Source: Phaseolus vulgaris
Lineage: Eukaryota; Streptophyta; Magnoliopsida; Fabales; Fabaceae
Assembly (NCBI RefSeq): GCF_000499845.2
Contig: NC_023758.2
Span: 31,464,069-31,528,068, forward strand
Direction: 5' to 3'
Length of the DNA: 64,000 nt
This document shows, one piece after another, positions 1 to 11,792 of this stretch (positions within the stretch are counted from its first letter, which is position 1; each line of letters starts with the position of its first letter). The position numbers and the translations under genes were made by a program. The notes under the pieces were generated by a model, which was given only the letters and a program-made list of their open reading frames with translations, did not search any database and was not told where the DNA came from.

Positions 1-383
1 AAAATTTCAATCCAGTCTCACTAGTTTAGGTGTTAAAATAATAGTAAATGACTAAATTTAGAGATTAAATCTACAATAATTGTTCAAGGAAATGTTTGTG
101 TAAATTTCTCATAAATGTTTATATGACATAAAAGGGAAAAAAAAGTATAAGCTTTACCTTTAGTTAAACTAACTTATAAGTGAAAAATAAGTCTGGGTAA
201 TGGTTTATATAAATTAACTAATATATAAGTTAATTTTAACTTATTAAAAAAAATTCTTTTAAAATGTTTAAGTCTAAACCAAAATGAAAATAAATGTAAC
301 ACATAAAAACTTTTCGGCAAACTAAGGTGGACCCCTAAGTATACTTCAAAGATTTAATTGAATTTCAATACTTTCTTATACTT
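1..383. other. AT-rich intergenic DNA, no gene seen
   Basis: No coding region, structured repeat or RNA gene is visible. The stretch is AT-rich and ends at the target-site duplication of the LINE that follows. Confidence 0.5.
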
Positions 384-403
384 AAATAACATAAAGTTAA
401 ACT
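384..403. repeat. LINE target-site duplication, left copy
   Basis: The sequence aaataacataaagttaaact is repeated exactly at 1586-1605 and brackets the truncated LINE. The first three A residues could belong to the poly(A) tail, so the true duplication is 17 to 20 bases. Confidence 0.85.
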
Positions 404-1585
404 AACCAAGAGTTCCAGGTGGTTGGGGTAAATTCATTTGGTCTTCATCTATTCTGCCTTCCAAAACTCTAGTACTCTGGAAAAATTTTCATGGGCGACT
501 TCCTACATATCAACATATTCAGAATAAGGGTTTGCATATATGTTCTATGTGTTCGCTTTGTGAAAAGCAAGAAGAATCTATTCAACATCTATTTTTTGAA
601 TGTTCTTACTTCTCATTTCTCTAATAAGGATGATCTACTTTCTTTTATTAAGAGTGATGGTAGTCCTTTGGTTAAATTGATTAAGCTTGCGGTGATAACC
701 TTTTCTATATGGATGATATGGCGTATGAGGAATTATGCTAGATTTCAGGATAAGATTGGGGTTTCTAAGGCTATTTCGATAATTAAATATTTAACTTGTC
801 TAGTGGGAAATTCGTCTAAAGCTTCAATGAAGAATGATATGTTGGACTTCAACGTGATTAAGTTTTTCGGTATTAAGACTCGTAGTGGTAAAGTTCTTCG
901 TCCTCTACCTATTAGATGAGAATTTCCTTCACCAGGCTGGGTCAAAATTAATACTGATGGGGCTGCTAGGGGTATCCTGGTCTTGCTACTTGTGGAGGTA
1001 TTTTTCGTGGAAGTATGGGAGAATTTATTGGTGCTTTTTCAGCGTTTCTTGAAGTTCAAACTGCTTTGGTTGCTGAGTTTTATGGAGTTATACATGCTAT
1101 GGAGGAAGCTCAAAAAATGGGGCTTACTAATGTCTGGCTTGAATGTGATTCTGCCTTGGTTTGTGCTGCGTTTATTGCCAGGACTAATGTTCCGTGGATG
1201 CTTCAGAATCGATGGAATACTTGTCTTAATTTTTGTGGGACAATCAGGTTTAAGGTAACTCATATTTTTCGTGAAGGAAATGTGTGTTGATAAGTTGGCT
1301 AATTTAGGATTTATTCATAGAGAATCATTTCATTGGTATAATAGACTCCCAGCTAGTCTGTTCTTAGAATTCTTTATGAATAGGTATAATCTACCTATGT
1401 ATCGCTTGTGTTAACATATGGGTTTTGGTCTAGTCCCCCATATTTTTGTATTTTCTTTCTTTTTTCTTTTTTTAATAATATTTTTTTTCATATGATGGCA
1501 CATGATTGTTGTTACTTGAGGTGTCAGCTTAGCTGAGATGTCAAGTTGCATAGTGATGCCTAACACGAAAACTTTATAAAAAAAA
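404..1585 (+). mobile_element. 5'-truncated LINE (non-LTR retrotransposon) 3' part
   Basis: This is the 3' third of a plant L1-type LINE. The first part, about 430-620, reads in broken frames as the zinc-binding domain found downstream of plant reverse transcriptases, with LWKIFHGRLPT and a Cys-rich stretch ending QHLFFECSY. From about 940 a reverse transcriptase-linked RNase H domain follows, with VKINTDGAARG, then AEFYGVIHAMEEA and ECDSALV. A frame break near 1280 separates HIFREGN from the C-terminal DKLANLG part. The 3' end is an A-rich tail at about 1571-1588. The copy is flanked by a perfect 20-base direct repeat (384-403 and 1586-1605), as target-primed reverse transcription produces. 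The endonuclease and most of the reverse transcriptase are missing, so it cannot move by itself. Confidence 0.88.
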
Positions 1586-1605
1586 AAATAACATAAAGTT
1601 AAACT
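1586..1605. repeat. LINE target-site duplication, right copy
   Basis: Exact copy of 384-403, placed directly after the A-rich 3' tail of the LINE. Confidence 0.85.
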
Positions 1606-1969
1606 TTCTATACTTAAAAATGTTTATCCCAGAAATATGAGATAAATTACTCTCTTTTTTCATTGTAAAAAATATAATTTAGTAACATTTTTTTAAACAA
1701 TAATTTAATAATCTTTTTAATAATAAAATATTATATTAAGATGATAAAAAAAAAAGTTATATATATATACAATTGTTATTAGATTCAAGTGATAAAAATA
1801 AATATAAGTACATTTTTTGAAATAAAATGATAAAATATATAGTTGAAATAAAAAAACTAATATATATAATTGTTAGATGGCTATATGAGTATATCTTTAA
1901 TACACGCTAGTACTATTTTTTATAGGTTTTTCATACTACCATATCATGTATATCTTAATATCTCCTACT

Positions 1970-2330
1970 AAAAAATTATATAAACTAATTTTATAAACTA
2001 AAAATAATTCTACTAAATTTGATACTATTTTAAATATTAAAAAAAATTGGTTTGTAAATTATTTTGTATTATTAATAAATAGTTTTTAAATTAATATTTA
2101 ATTAACTATTAAAATTTTAACGGTAAATTATTTAAATTTTAAATTTGATAGAAAAATCTTAATAATTAATTAGACATCAATTTACAAACTATTTATCAAT
2201 AATATAAATTAATTTAGAAACTAATGATTTTGTTAGTCTTTAAAATAGTTTCTAATTTATTAAAGATAACAATTTATTGATTTTTATTTTTAAAATTAAT
2301 TTTTATTTAATGATTTTGTTATATATTTCT
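1970..2330 (-). mobile_element. Degenerate copy of a MITE-like DNA element
   Basis: Read on the minus strand, about 2090-2330 aligns closely with the element at 24236-24495. Shared blocks include aatcattaaataaaaat near the end, tttaaagacta, a ttctaaatta block, ataaatagtt and gatttttctatcaaat. The CACTA terminus itself is not preserved here. There is no coding sequence. Boundaries are approximate. Confidence 0.45.
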
Positions 2331-4821
2331 AAAATTATCTTCGTAACATAAGCATCTCGTGGAATTTCGTGGTTGTTAAGATGAAATATTTCCAAAGTAA
2401 CATTTTTCTTTACCTATAATTATGAAATTTGTTGAAGATTTATGTTCATGAAAAAACTACAATTGATTGTATACTAATAAACTTGTTATACTACTTTTAC
2501 GTAGAAGGCACAGCATTATGAAAATATTGTTAACCTAATGACTTATAAACGATTCTTCCTTTAAACATATTAAATTATGTTTAAAACATAATCTTAAGTT
2601 ATTGTTTTTAAAATCGCTTTATACTCGTTTTTACAGAACACTACTTGATTCGACCTTACATGTTAATAAAGTAAATATTGTCTTTGCTGATAATAAAAAT
2701 AAAGTAAATAATGTATTTACTGATAATAAAAATAAATTAAATATTTTATTAGTTAAAAGATAAAACAAATTGTTCGAATATTCGACTTCTAATTAGTGAA
2801 AGGAATTAAGAGCGATTTGTTTATAACAACGGAAACATATCAAACAAACAAACAATGGTGAATAATATACAAAGAACGAAACATTATAATAATATTTTTT
2901 TATAACTATTACAGATAAATAGTCATATTAAATAACCTATTTTTTCTGACGTACTTTACTATCAATTAAAATATATGGAATTATAAAATTTAAAAATATC
3001 ATTATATAGAAAATGAAATTCATCCAAATTTATAACTCCAAATAAATTTCACTTAATAATAAAAACACTTTGTTACCATTTTTCATTTCTCATTTCAATG
3101 GTTATCAATTCATGTTGTTTTATACTAACATAGAAAATAAATAATTATCTATTCTACTTTTATAAAATGGTAAATGTTTTTCCATTATACCCTCAACAAT
3201 TAACTTTTCCTGTGCTCCATTTTTATCACCATAAAGTGTCAGTTTCTTTAAAATAAAACACACATTTCTAATTTAATTGTAATGCAAATACTTATTTTTA
3301 TTTGAATGTTGGAATACTTTATAAAATTTCCTCTATTTTTGGATCGAGACAGAACATCCAAAAGATTAAAAAAAATTATGACTTAAAAATAAAAATCACA
3401 TTACAATAAAATTATTAAATAGAAATTAGTTTAGAAATCAAAATAATTTATTATTATTTAATTTAGAGAATATTTTATAAAGTATTTTTTTTAATTTTAT
3501 TATTAATAAAAATTTATAAATTGATTATTAAATTTTTATTTACTTATTACTTTATATTTTAAATTAATTTTTATTAATTTTTTAGAAATTAATTTAAAAT
3601 ATTAGTTTATTAAAATTTTGATAACTAATTTAAAAATTATTTTATAAATTTTTATTAATGATAAAAACTACTTTAAATATAACTAATTTTTTATTTCCTA
3701 TAATAGAATTTAATTTAGTTGTTATTAGTTTTAGTTGTTATTAGATTGTTATTTAATTTAGTGAGATTTTTATTTGGAGATAATTTCGATATTGTAAAAA
3801 CAGTTTTAAAATTGAATTAATTATATATAATTATATAAATTAAATTTTGTTTGTTTGGCAGTAGAAATAGGATGTTGATATGTTAACACATCCAACAATA
3901 AAATTTAATAAATTAATATTTGATTTATTTTCATTTTATTTTTTAAGTTAAAATATTATTATATTAATATAAGTGTTTCTGAAATATATGTTTTTAATTT
4001 GATGGTGTTAACGAAACTTTTTTGGTAGAAATAATTTTCCATTAATGGTACCTGACTTGAATTGATAGAAGCATTTGACTGTATTTACTTGGGTTGGTTG
4101 TTTATAGACCAAACAACCTCTTCCTTGCTCTCATAAAATGGTGTGCTTTGGATCAAAAAACAACAATTTTGTCGGAAATGGAAAGTGATGTCACTGTCAA
4201 CTGTATACGTGTCAAATTGGGACTTTCGAGAAATGAAGAAACACGACAACGTATATTGTGGGAGCCTCACCTCACACCATTTTAGAAGGACCGCTATTTT
4301 TTTCTTCTCAATATCTAAAAAATATTTAATAATTAAAAGCAATCTTATATAAAGTAATCATTAGGGGAATAGATATCTAAGAGTTATCCGATTAATAAAG
4401 TACACATTTTTTTTTTCTTTTTTATTGTTTTTTATTTATAAAGGAGATAATAGAAACTAATATAGTTTTAGAGCATTTTAATTCCTTTTTCTTCTATGTT
4501 CTGTTTCTTATTTTCAGCATGACAAGTCAAACTTTATATTATCTAACTAATTTTTCTAATTAATATTATTTAGTATTAATGAAAATTTGATTATGTTTCT
4601 TGTTTTTTTTGTAACTAATAACAATGTAAAGATCAAAGTCTTCAACTATGGTCTCTCAATTTTTTTTCTTTCTAAAATATGAAATCAATATAATCAAATG
4701 ATGATTTCTTGACTTATACGACATGGTATATGGTATAGGTATGAATTGCGATTTTACTGAAAATCAGTTTCTGCTTTTGTAAATATTATGACAAAAATAA
4801 TCATATTGTAAAAAAAAACAC

Positions 4822-4858
<37 letters not shown>

Positions 4859-4862
4859 CATA
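4822..4862. repeat. TA microsatellite
   Basis: Runs of alternating T and A, interrupted by single C bases (acatatat blocks). Confidence 0.8.
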
Positions 4863-5734
4863 TCCAGCTGTTATAAATTCAAACAAGAAATAACAAAATC
4901 TACTAATATGGTTGAATACTAAAAAAAAATATTTTATCAGATTTATCATCTAATAAAAAAAGAACTTGAAATTACGAATGAGGTTTCTTAGTCAAAGCTT
5001 CGTAATTCTGCATTGATTTGGTTTTATACTTTTACTCGCTCAACCTTTGCCATTATAGACTTTTTCGTTTTGGTCAAAATCCATTTAAGCTGATTTTGTA
5101 TGTTCACGTGAAAAATGTAGAATCTTGCATATCTTGACTCCAAAATAAAAAGGCACACATAAGACAGAATGTATAAGTAAAAGAAATTATAGAAACAAAC
5201 TAAGAATATGAACAACTAAGCTTAACGGTTTCTGCTTTCTAATATCACATTCAAAGTCCACGCAGAATTTAGAATGTACAAAACATTCTTTACAAGAAAT
5301 GGTATTCGCTATTTTAGTATAATCAACTCTTAATATAACATTATAATTTTTTTTTTAAATATGTTTGTTAAACTGAAGACTTTAAGTCTAACTCAATTTT
5401 ATAAAATCAATCTTATGAGTTTTTTTTATCTCATCTTATAAATTTTATTATATTAAATTTGATTTAAGTATACTTCTTAATATTATAAGTTTTTTTATTG
5501 GACCTATCATGTCACTTATTATCGAATTTTTTCGGATCACCCATAATATGTTATCTCACACACGAGTTGTTACTCTCGACGTGAGGAAATGTGTTGAAAA
5601 TCACACATTAACTAAATATTAGAACATTTAATAGTCTATAAGTAAGTGCAAACTTCATCATATAATTATAAAGTTGAGAGTTACACTTAAAATTCACTTT
5701 TTAATAATATTGTTTCTTAATAATATTGATTAGT

Positions 5735-5736
<2 letters not shown>

Positions 5737-5770
<34 letters not shown>
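5737..5770. repeat. TA microsatellite
   Basis: An uninterrupted run of alternating A and T of about 34 bases. Confidence 0.85.
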
Positions 5771-5772
<2 letters not shown>

Positions 5773-7422
5773 TTCTATTTTACAATGCAACTATGCTATT
5801 AACAATATATTATCAGTACACTTATAGTGATGCATCATACAAGCTTTTCATAATTTAATTTTACCAGTAGCCTTTTTTTTATAATAAATACTTCCCGCGA
5901 CTATAAAATATTCAATGTTGATATTTGAAAGCATAAGGAATCAAACGCAATTCCAAATTTTACGTATTTTTACTTCATTGGTTGACGTTTACCAAACTTG
6001 GGAATTTATTAGTGTATAGTTGCTATAACTTTGAACTCATGACTAAGTAAACCACGTGTTTTTTTAATAATTATATTTTTTAATCATTGGTTGAAGTTTT
6101 TATAATAATTAATTTTTTCCTATAAAAAAATTATATTTTTAGTATAAAGTATTTACTGATTTTGTTGTTGATTAATATTTTTTACAATATTAATATATAC
6201 TTGTTAAAAAGAACTTATATCACACGACCTTTCTTAACTAAAATAGAATATTTATTTTATTTTTTATTAAATTAAATATGATAAGATATTTATGATTAAT
6301 CTAGTAAATTAAATTAAATTTTTACAAAAATTAAAAATATCTTATACTTTTTTCTATTTATGCAAATTTGAACTAACCTACAAATTTCCAAAAAATTATT
6401 TAAATATTTCCTGCAGACTTAAATCACAACAACATTTACAAAAGAAAACTTCTAGATCCATTTGACACACAGAAAAAAAAAATTGAAGATTTTTTTTTGC
6501 ATAAAAAGTAGAAAGAACATTTTGTCTTTTATTTTTCTCACACAAATAACCGCAACATTTTTTGGTGGAATATTTTTTACAAAGAAACAGCGCGTTTCAA
6601 ACTTTATGTAATTATCTACATAACATTTTCTTTTTTTACAATGTATACATAATAATTCATATATTATTTGATTATCTCTAATGATCAAATAGCATTAAAA
6701 AAGTCCAAATTTTAAATAAAGTATGAAATTATTTTTCATGCAGTATGATGTGATGATTTTTACACTGTCATAAACAAGTAGGAACTATTAGTATTTGAAT
6801 AGGTTGGAGTATTACTATTATAATTTATAGAATTTTTTTATTAAAAAAATTATATACTAATATAATTATAATTAACTATCAATCTACTGATAATAAAATT
6901 ATAAACTCCTTTTTGAAATATAAATTCCTTGATATTTTGTAAGATACTCTCTATTAAGAAAAGTAATATAAAACAACCAATGAATCAAATCATATTTTTA
7001 TATATCTAATATAAAAAGTGATTCACTCTATAACAGAAACCATAAATACTTTTTCAATATAGTTATTGACTTAAGATTCAAACTATGACTTTTTTTCAAC
7101 TACAATATCTATTAAACATAAAGATGAAATCTCACGAACAAAATTTATTAAACACAGACGGAATAACTAATGAGGATAAATAATAACTGTATATGTTCAT
7201 ATTAACAAAAGATATATACATGCAAGTTAGATTATTGCATTTAATTTCAACAGAAATTGTAGTTACGCATGAAAATAAATGAACAAACTATCATAAAACT
7301 TATGACAAATTTGATGAAAATCCTTCTTTCACGAGTTTCTTTGGTGGATTAATGAAATTTGTTCTATTTTTTTTTTCTTTTGTTAAGTCTCTCTAAAAAG
7401 TTACTTATTTTCACTCACAAAT

Positions 7423-7657
7423 ATTTTTTTTTTTATATAAAAAGATTTTATGTTAGGCAGTATTATGTTACTTGACATTTCAACTATACTGACATCTCAA
7501 GTAACAACAATCATTTGTCACATGAAAAAATATTATTAAAAAAAGAAAAATACATAAATATGGGAGATTAGACAAAAACCCATATGTTAACAAAAACGAT
7601 ACATAGGTAGACTATACGTATTAATAAAGAATTTTAAGAATAGACTAGATGTAATAG
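7423..7657 (-). mobile_element. 3' end of a second LINE copy, inverted
   Basis: On the minus strand this matches the last 230 bases of the LINE at 404-1585. It contains the counterparts of cctatgtatcg, gttaacatatgggttt, the T-rich tract, and gttgttacttgag followed by atgtcaa, then a poly(A) tail that appears here as the T run near 7424-7434. It is a strongly 5'-truncated copy with no coding capacity. No target-site duplication could be identified with confidence. Confidence 0.78.
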
Positions 7658-7682
7658 TATACAAAATAAAGAAACAGAAGTC

Positions 7683-7705
7683 AACCCCCCCCCCACACAC
7701 ACACG
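7683..7705. repeat. C run followed by CA microsatellite
   Basis: Nine C residues run directly into an alternating AC tract. This is unusual in such AT-rich surroundings. Confidence 0.85.
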
Positions 7706-9060
7706 AAACTTCTTTTTCTTTCTCTCTCCCTTTTATCTTCTCTCTTAATTTCTCACTTCATACCTCATCTATTTTAGAATCTGATCGTACTACGCTGTAG
7801 CTGAGGAGTTAAGGAACATTTCTACCCAATCAGATTTTCAAACAAAGTAAATTCATTTTTACTCTAAATATCCTTTGTTCTCTGTTTTGTTTTTTCTTAG
7901 GATTTAGTCATCAATCTTGGTGGGGCCAGTTGAGAAGTTTAATCCTCTCAACTTATTCTATTATATACTGAATTTTTGTTCTGTTTGGATAATTTGCATT
8001 AGGCCCGTAAACCTTGAAGTTTATCCTATGGGGAATAAAATTCTAAAAGTTGCTTGGAAAACAAACAATTGAGGCAAGGGAAGCTAAATTTAATTTTTAA
8101 TAGCACCATAGGATAGAAGATTTGAATGCGGAATGCGGAAGGGGTGTGGTCCCAATATTCAATTTTTCTTGCAGGGATGTTGTGTGTTTATATATTGGGT
8201 TGTTTGTTTCTGTATTATTTAAATTTGTAAAAATATTATATTTTGATGATTTAGTATTAAAGTGTTATTTTTTTAATGTCAAATAGACTTTTGAATATTG
8301 TGAATCACTTTTTGAATGATTTTGTATGACGAAATGGTATGAAATTGAATTCATACATTTGGGATAATGTATGAACTGATGTTTGTTGCGTATTAAGTAT
8401 TGATGCCTATGTGGTAACAAAGATCTACGAGCTCCACTGATGATCTAAGCCACATAGACTAAGATATCAGGTGGTGAGAAGCTGATAGGGGAGTTCATGC
8501 ACACTGTACCGTGACATGAGATGCACGACTTGGGTTGTATTGAACTTACCTGATCCTTTCTGTTGGATTCGCTGGTCGGGTAATCTTTGGATTAGATGTT
8601 AGTCTCTGGTAGGATTTACTTAATACGGGTCTTCCGGAAAACGTTGTTTGTTGAATATTCTGGATGTGTAGATCCATGTGAGATCTATGTGATTGTTTTA
8701 TTGTGAAGATTTGAAGAAAATTGAATAATTTGAGAAATTGATCATGTAATTTGATTTTCTCTTTGGATTTAAGTGTGTATATTATAAAATTCTATTTTTA
8801 CTAGCTTACCCTTTTTTTTTCTTGTTGTGTTTGAACGATGACTGTACTATGTACACGAGCAGATGACGATACATGTGCAGGAGAGCCTTAGAGGTTTCAG
8901 AGTTTTAGTTTGAGCTGTGGATATGTAAATATTTGTATTTCTATAAATCTTAATCATGTATTAGGAATGTTTTGAAAAACTCCAAGTTTGTATAGGATCT
9001 GGTAGAACTTGTATTGTAATAGTTATACGTAAATTATGGAATGTTACACTAGATGGAATT
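7700..9060. repeat. Possible solo or degenerate LTR, unclassified
   Basis: This block is richer in G+C than its surroundings and has no reading frame of note. It begins with a pyrimidine-rich ctttctctctccc tract and ends near 9050 with tggaatgttacacta. It includes a part at 8400-8680 with many short GC-containing words. Layout and composition recall the long LTRs of plant Ty3-gypsy elements, whose ends often read gtgttaca. No second LTR, PBS or pol sequence is present, so a solo LTR or an untranslated gene remnant is a guess. Confidence 0.25.
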
Positions 9061-9520
9061 CTATTATACCAATGAAAAAATTCTTTATGAATAAATCTTA
9101 TTCACAAATATTTATTTATACTCTTTAACCTTTTATTCGTCTTCTTTAATGACATTAATCCACCTAACAAACCTTTTATTCTTCTAATGACATTCTAATT
9201 TTGGCATCTTCCATTTTTTTTATAATAGATACATTTACGGTGAAAAATCTTTACTTTTTTCGAATTATTTTCTCAATCCATTTCATATATTTATAAACAC
9301 AAAAAATTATTTACCAAAGTAATTTTAACTATTGATAATTTATAAAAGAATAATGACGTGAGATGATTCAATAACTGAACTATCAGATTATTAAAATTAA
9401 AATTGAAAGCATGTTTAAAAATAATAATAAAGTTAAAGAAAAGTTAGATGCTTAATTATTAAAATGGCATATGTGACTGAATGAAAGTGATAATATTTTC
9501 AAAACTCTAATTTAAGAAAA

Positions 9521-9841
9521 TCTCCTGCAATATTTTTATTTAATAATATATTTCAAAGGCACTTTCATTTATTAAATATATCCTGGAATATTTTTATTTA
9601 TAATAGATCTCAAAGGCACTTTCATTCATTACACATGGCTAAGATAGGTAATACTTTAAAAAATCAAATATTTTTATTTAATAATAGATCTCAAAGACAC
9701 TTTCATTCATTACACCTGGCTAAGACAGGTAATACTTTAAAAAAATCAAATATTTTACTTAATAATAGATCTCAAAGACACTTTCATTCATCACACCTGG
9801 CTAAGATAGGTAATACTTTAAAAAAATCAAATATTTTTTGA
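9521..9841. repeat. 81-bp tandem array (about 3.5 copies)
   Basis: The landmark tagatctcaaag recurs at 9604, 9685 and 9766, giving an 81-base period. Each unit carries actttcattcatt, cacctggctaaga and ggtaatactttaaaa. A shorter, diverged copy lies before the first full one (9529-9586). Because 81 is a multiple of three, the array stays open in one frame; nothing else suggests a protein. Confidence 0.9.
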
Positions 9842-10171
9842 AAAATAGTGGTAAAATAATATTATAAGAGTGGAAAAATGACATAATTAAAAATAGGAGC
9901 ACAAAAATATGTAATTAAATAAAATAAGTCATTTTAAAAAATAAAATAGTAAAAACTTATAATAAATGACTCAATAAAAAAAGTAGTTTAGTAATTAAAA
10001 AATATTGATATATTTAGATGTACTAAATAAGAATAGCATTAAATATCGGATAAAAGTCTTTAATATTTTAGAATAATACTAAATAATGCTAAAGTAATAG
10101 AGTAAACATAAAAATAAATCTATGCAGTAATTATTAATATTACTTATGTCACGATCACGTTATAATCGTAG

Positions 10172-10365
10172 AAATATTTTAAATAAATATAATTATAGTT
10201 TTGAAGTATGTTCCAAATAATTGTTTTCCCTGTTTTCACATTTTATGGTAGTGCATGAATTCTTCGTAAAAATATTTTAAATAAATATAATTATAGTTTT
10301 TAAGTATAATTTAAATAATTTATTTTCCTTTTTTTCATAGTTTATGTGCACGACTTTTTTCTTTA
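10172..10365. repeat. 98-bp tandem duplication
   Basis: The block aaatattttaaataaatata begins at about 10172 and again at about 10270, each followed by attatagttttxaagtat, then by ttttccctgttttcac or its diverged counterpart. Two copies, roughly 80 percent alike by eye. Confidence 0.7.
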
Positions 10366-11139
10366 CACTGAAATTATCGTAACTCTGACGATTTTATCTC
10401 AGTATTTTAAGGTTAGTGACATCTTCATAATTTTTTTAAATTAAACTCGTTATGACTCATGACAATTTTACTGTAAATTTTAAAACAAAATGGAAATTAT
10501 CTTAGAGCATAACGACTTTAGAAGAGTAAAATTGTGTTCTTACTCATTTCTTTAAAAAAAATTCAAATCTATCAATTCTTGTAAATTCGATTAAAATTTG
10601 CAACATTTGGTTAAAATCTCCAAAGAACTAAACTCTCTCCACTAAAAGAAGTTGCATAAAATCCTATCAACTTTAAGTGCCAAATTCAGAAGTTATAGAT
10701 CTGTAATCCAACATTAATATTCCTATAATAATAATAATCTAATTTCAGAAGGATTTGGGCAGATAAAGTAGGTACAGAATAATAAAAAACTAACTCTCTG
10801 ATAACACATTTACAACACTTAAAAAATGTGCTGAATAATCTCATAATATACTGTGGTAGGTGCCAAAAAGTCCCTCACCAACACTAAGCTCCTTCAAGCT
10901 CACATGAATTGGAAATGTGCACACTCATTTAAAACAATACTGTGGTTGAATTATCATTTGCACACCCAAGAAAATTAAAGGATTGACACTGAATTTCTAA
11001 AGGCTTTTGTTTTAAAATGAAATTTAGAATTCTGTTTGTATATGATTAGAAATTCTTATTATAATCATCAAATTTTAAATTTCTTCAAATAAAAAAACAT
11101 CCACAGCAATTTTTCCTATTTTTTTCTTATTTTTTTAAA

Positions 11140-11530
11140 AGTAGCACACTCACACAGATATGATAAAAAACGAACACGAAAATAAATATAATATTAAAAT
11201 ATGAGATATATAGAGACAAGAATCTATATATTATATAAATTAACAATAAAAAATTATGTTTTAATTTTTTTTAAAACAAAAGTTGTTTTTTTTTTAAAAT
11301 TGTTCCTCATTTTTATAATCACATATAATTTGAATTTTTAAAAAATTAATGTATTTTTCATTTTTAAAATTGTGTTAGAATCGTGTTAAAATTATCAAAA
11401 ATCAAATAAATATTTTTTGAATTGGACATTTCACCGAGAGATGTTCTACAAGTGTCAATAACCTATACGTATATGACACGAAGACGTCATTTAAAAGGAG
11501 TGTCTAAGCCTCATAATACACAGACATAAC
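11140..11530. repeat. Dispersed AT-rich repeat, copy 1
   Basis: The core at 11330-11420 matches 20550-20625: aaaaattaatgtattt, then tttaaaattgtgtta, gttaaaattatcaaaa and aataaata, followed in both by a GC-richer segment. No coding capacity and no clear terminal repeats. Confidence 0.45.
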
Positions 11531-11792
11531 TAAATATTTTTGCTTCTGCATTTTCCGTTCCGACCTATACAAGGTCACTCTTATTTCCAAAATGACAAAA
11601 AAACATAAAGAAAGCTACCAAGTTGTTTGCAAAATGCAGGGCAAGAGCTCTACAATAAAAAATTTGCTAACAGGGTGAATTATTTGATATGATAAACAAT
11701 AAACAGTACACCACAAGCTAAAACCACATAAACTTATGAGAATTCTACAGACTAAAGTTTCATCATGTTCCACAATATTTCTAGACTGTCTC

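Larger units (their letters stand above)
1606..7422. other. AT-rich intergenic DNA
   Basis: Apart from the MITE-like copy near 2.1 kb and TA microsatellites at about 4822-4860 and 5737-5770, this stretch has no supported gene. Open frames are short, lie in low-complexity DNA and resemble nothing I recognise. The least AT-rich part is about 4085-4290, where both strands are open for 60-85 codons, without a recognisable protein. About 3370-3760 is repetitive in look and may be another very old copy of the same DNA-element family. Confidence 0.5.
9842..11792. other. AT-rich intergenic DNA downstream of ISPF
   Basis: No gene is visible. It contains a 98-bp tandem duplication at about 10172-10365 and, at about 11140-11530, a repeat that is also present near 20545-20770. 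The last 200 bases should include the 3' untranslated region of the ISPF gene, which reads on the minus strand. Confidence 0.5.

Noticed and set aside
4085..4350. Overlapping 60-85 codon frames on both strands.
   Set aside because: No family, no splice structure and no start context; reported only as part of the intergenic stretch.
9521..9841. CRISPR-like array.
   Set aside because: Units of 81 bases are adjacent and have no unique spacers; the genome is a plant's.
9635..9841. Small protein with a 27-residue repeat.
   Set aside because: The open frame follows from the 81-base period; no promoter, intron or homologue supports it.
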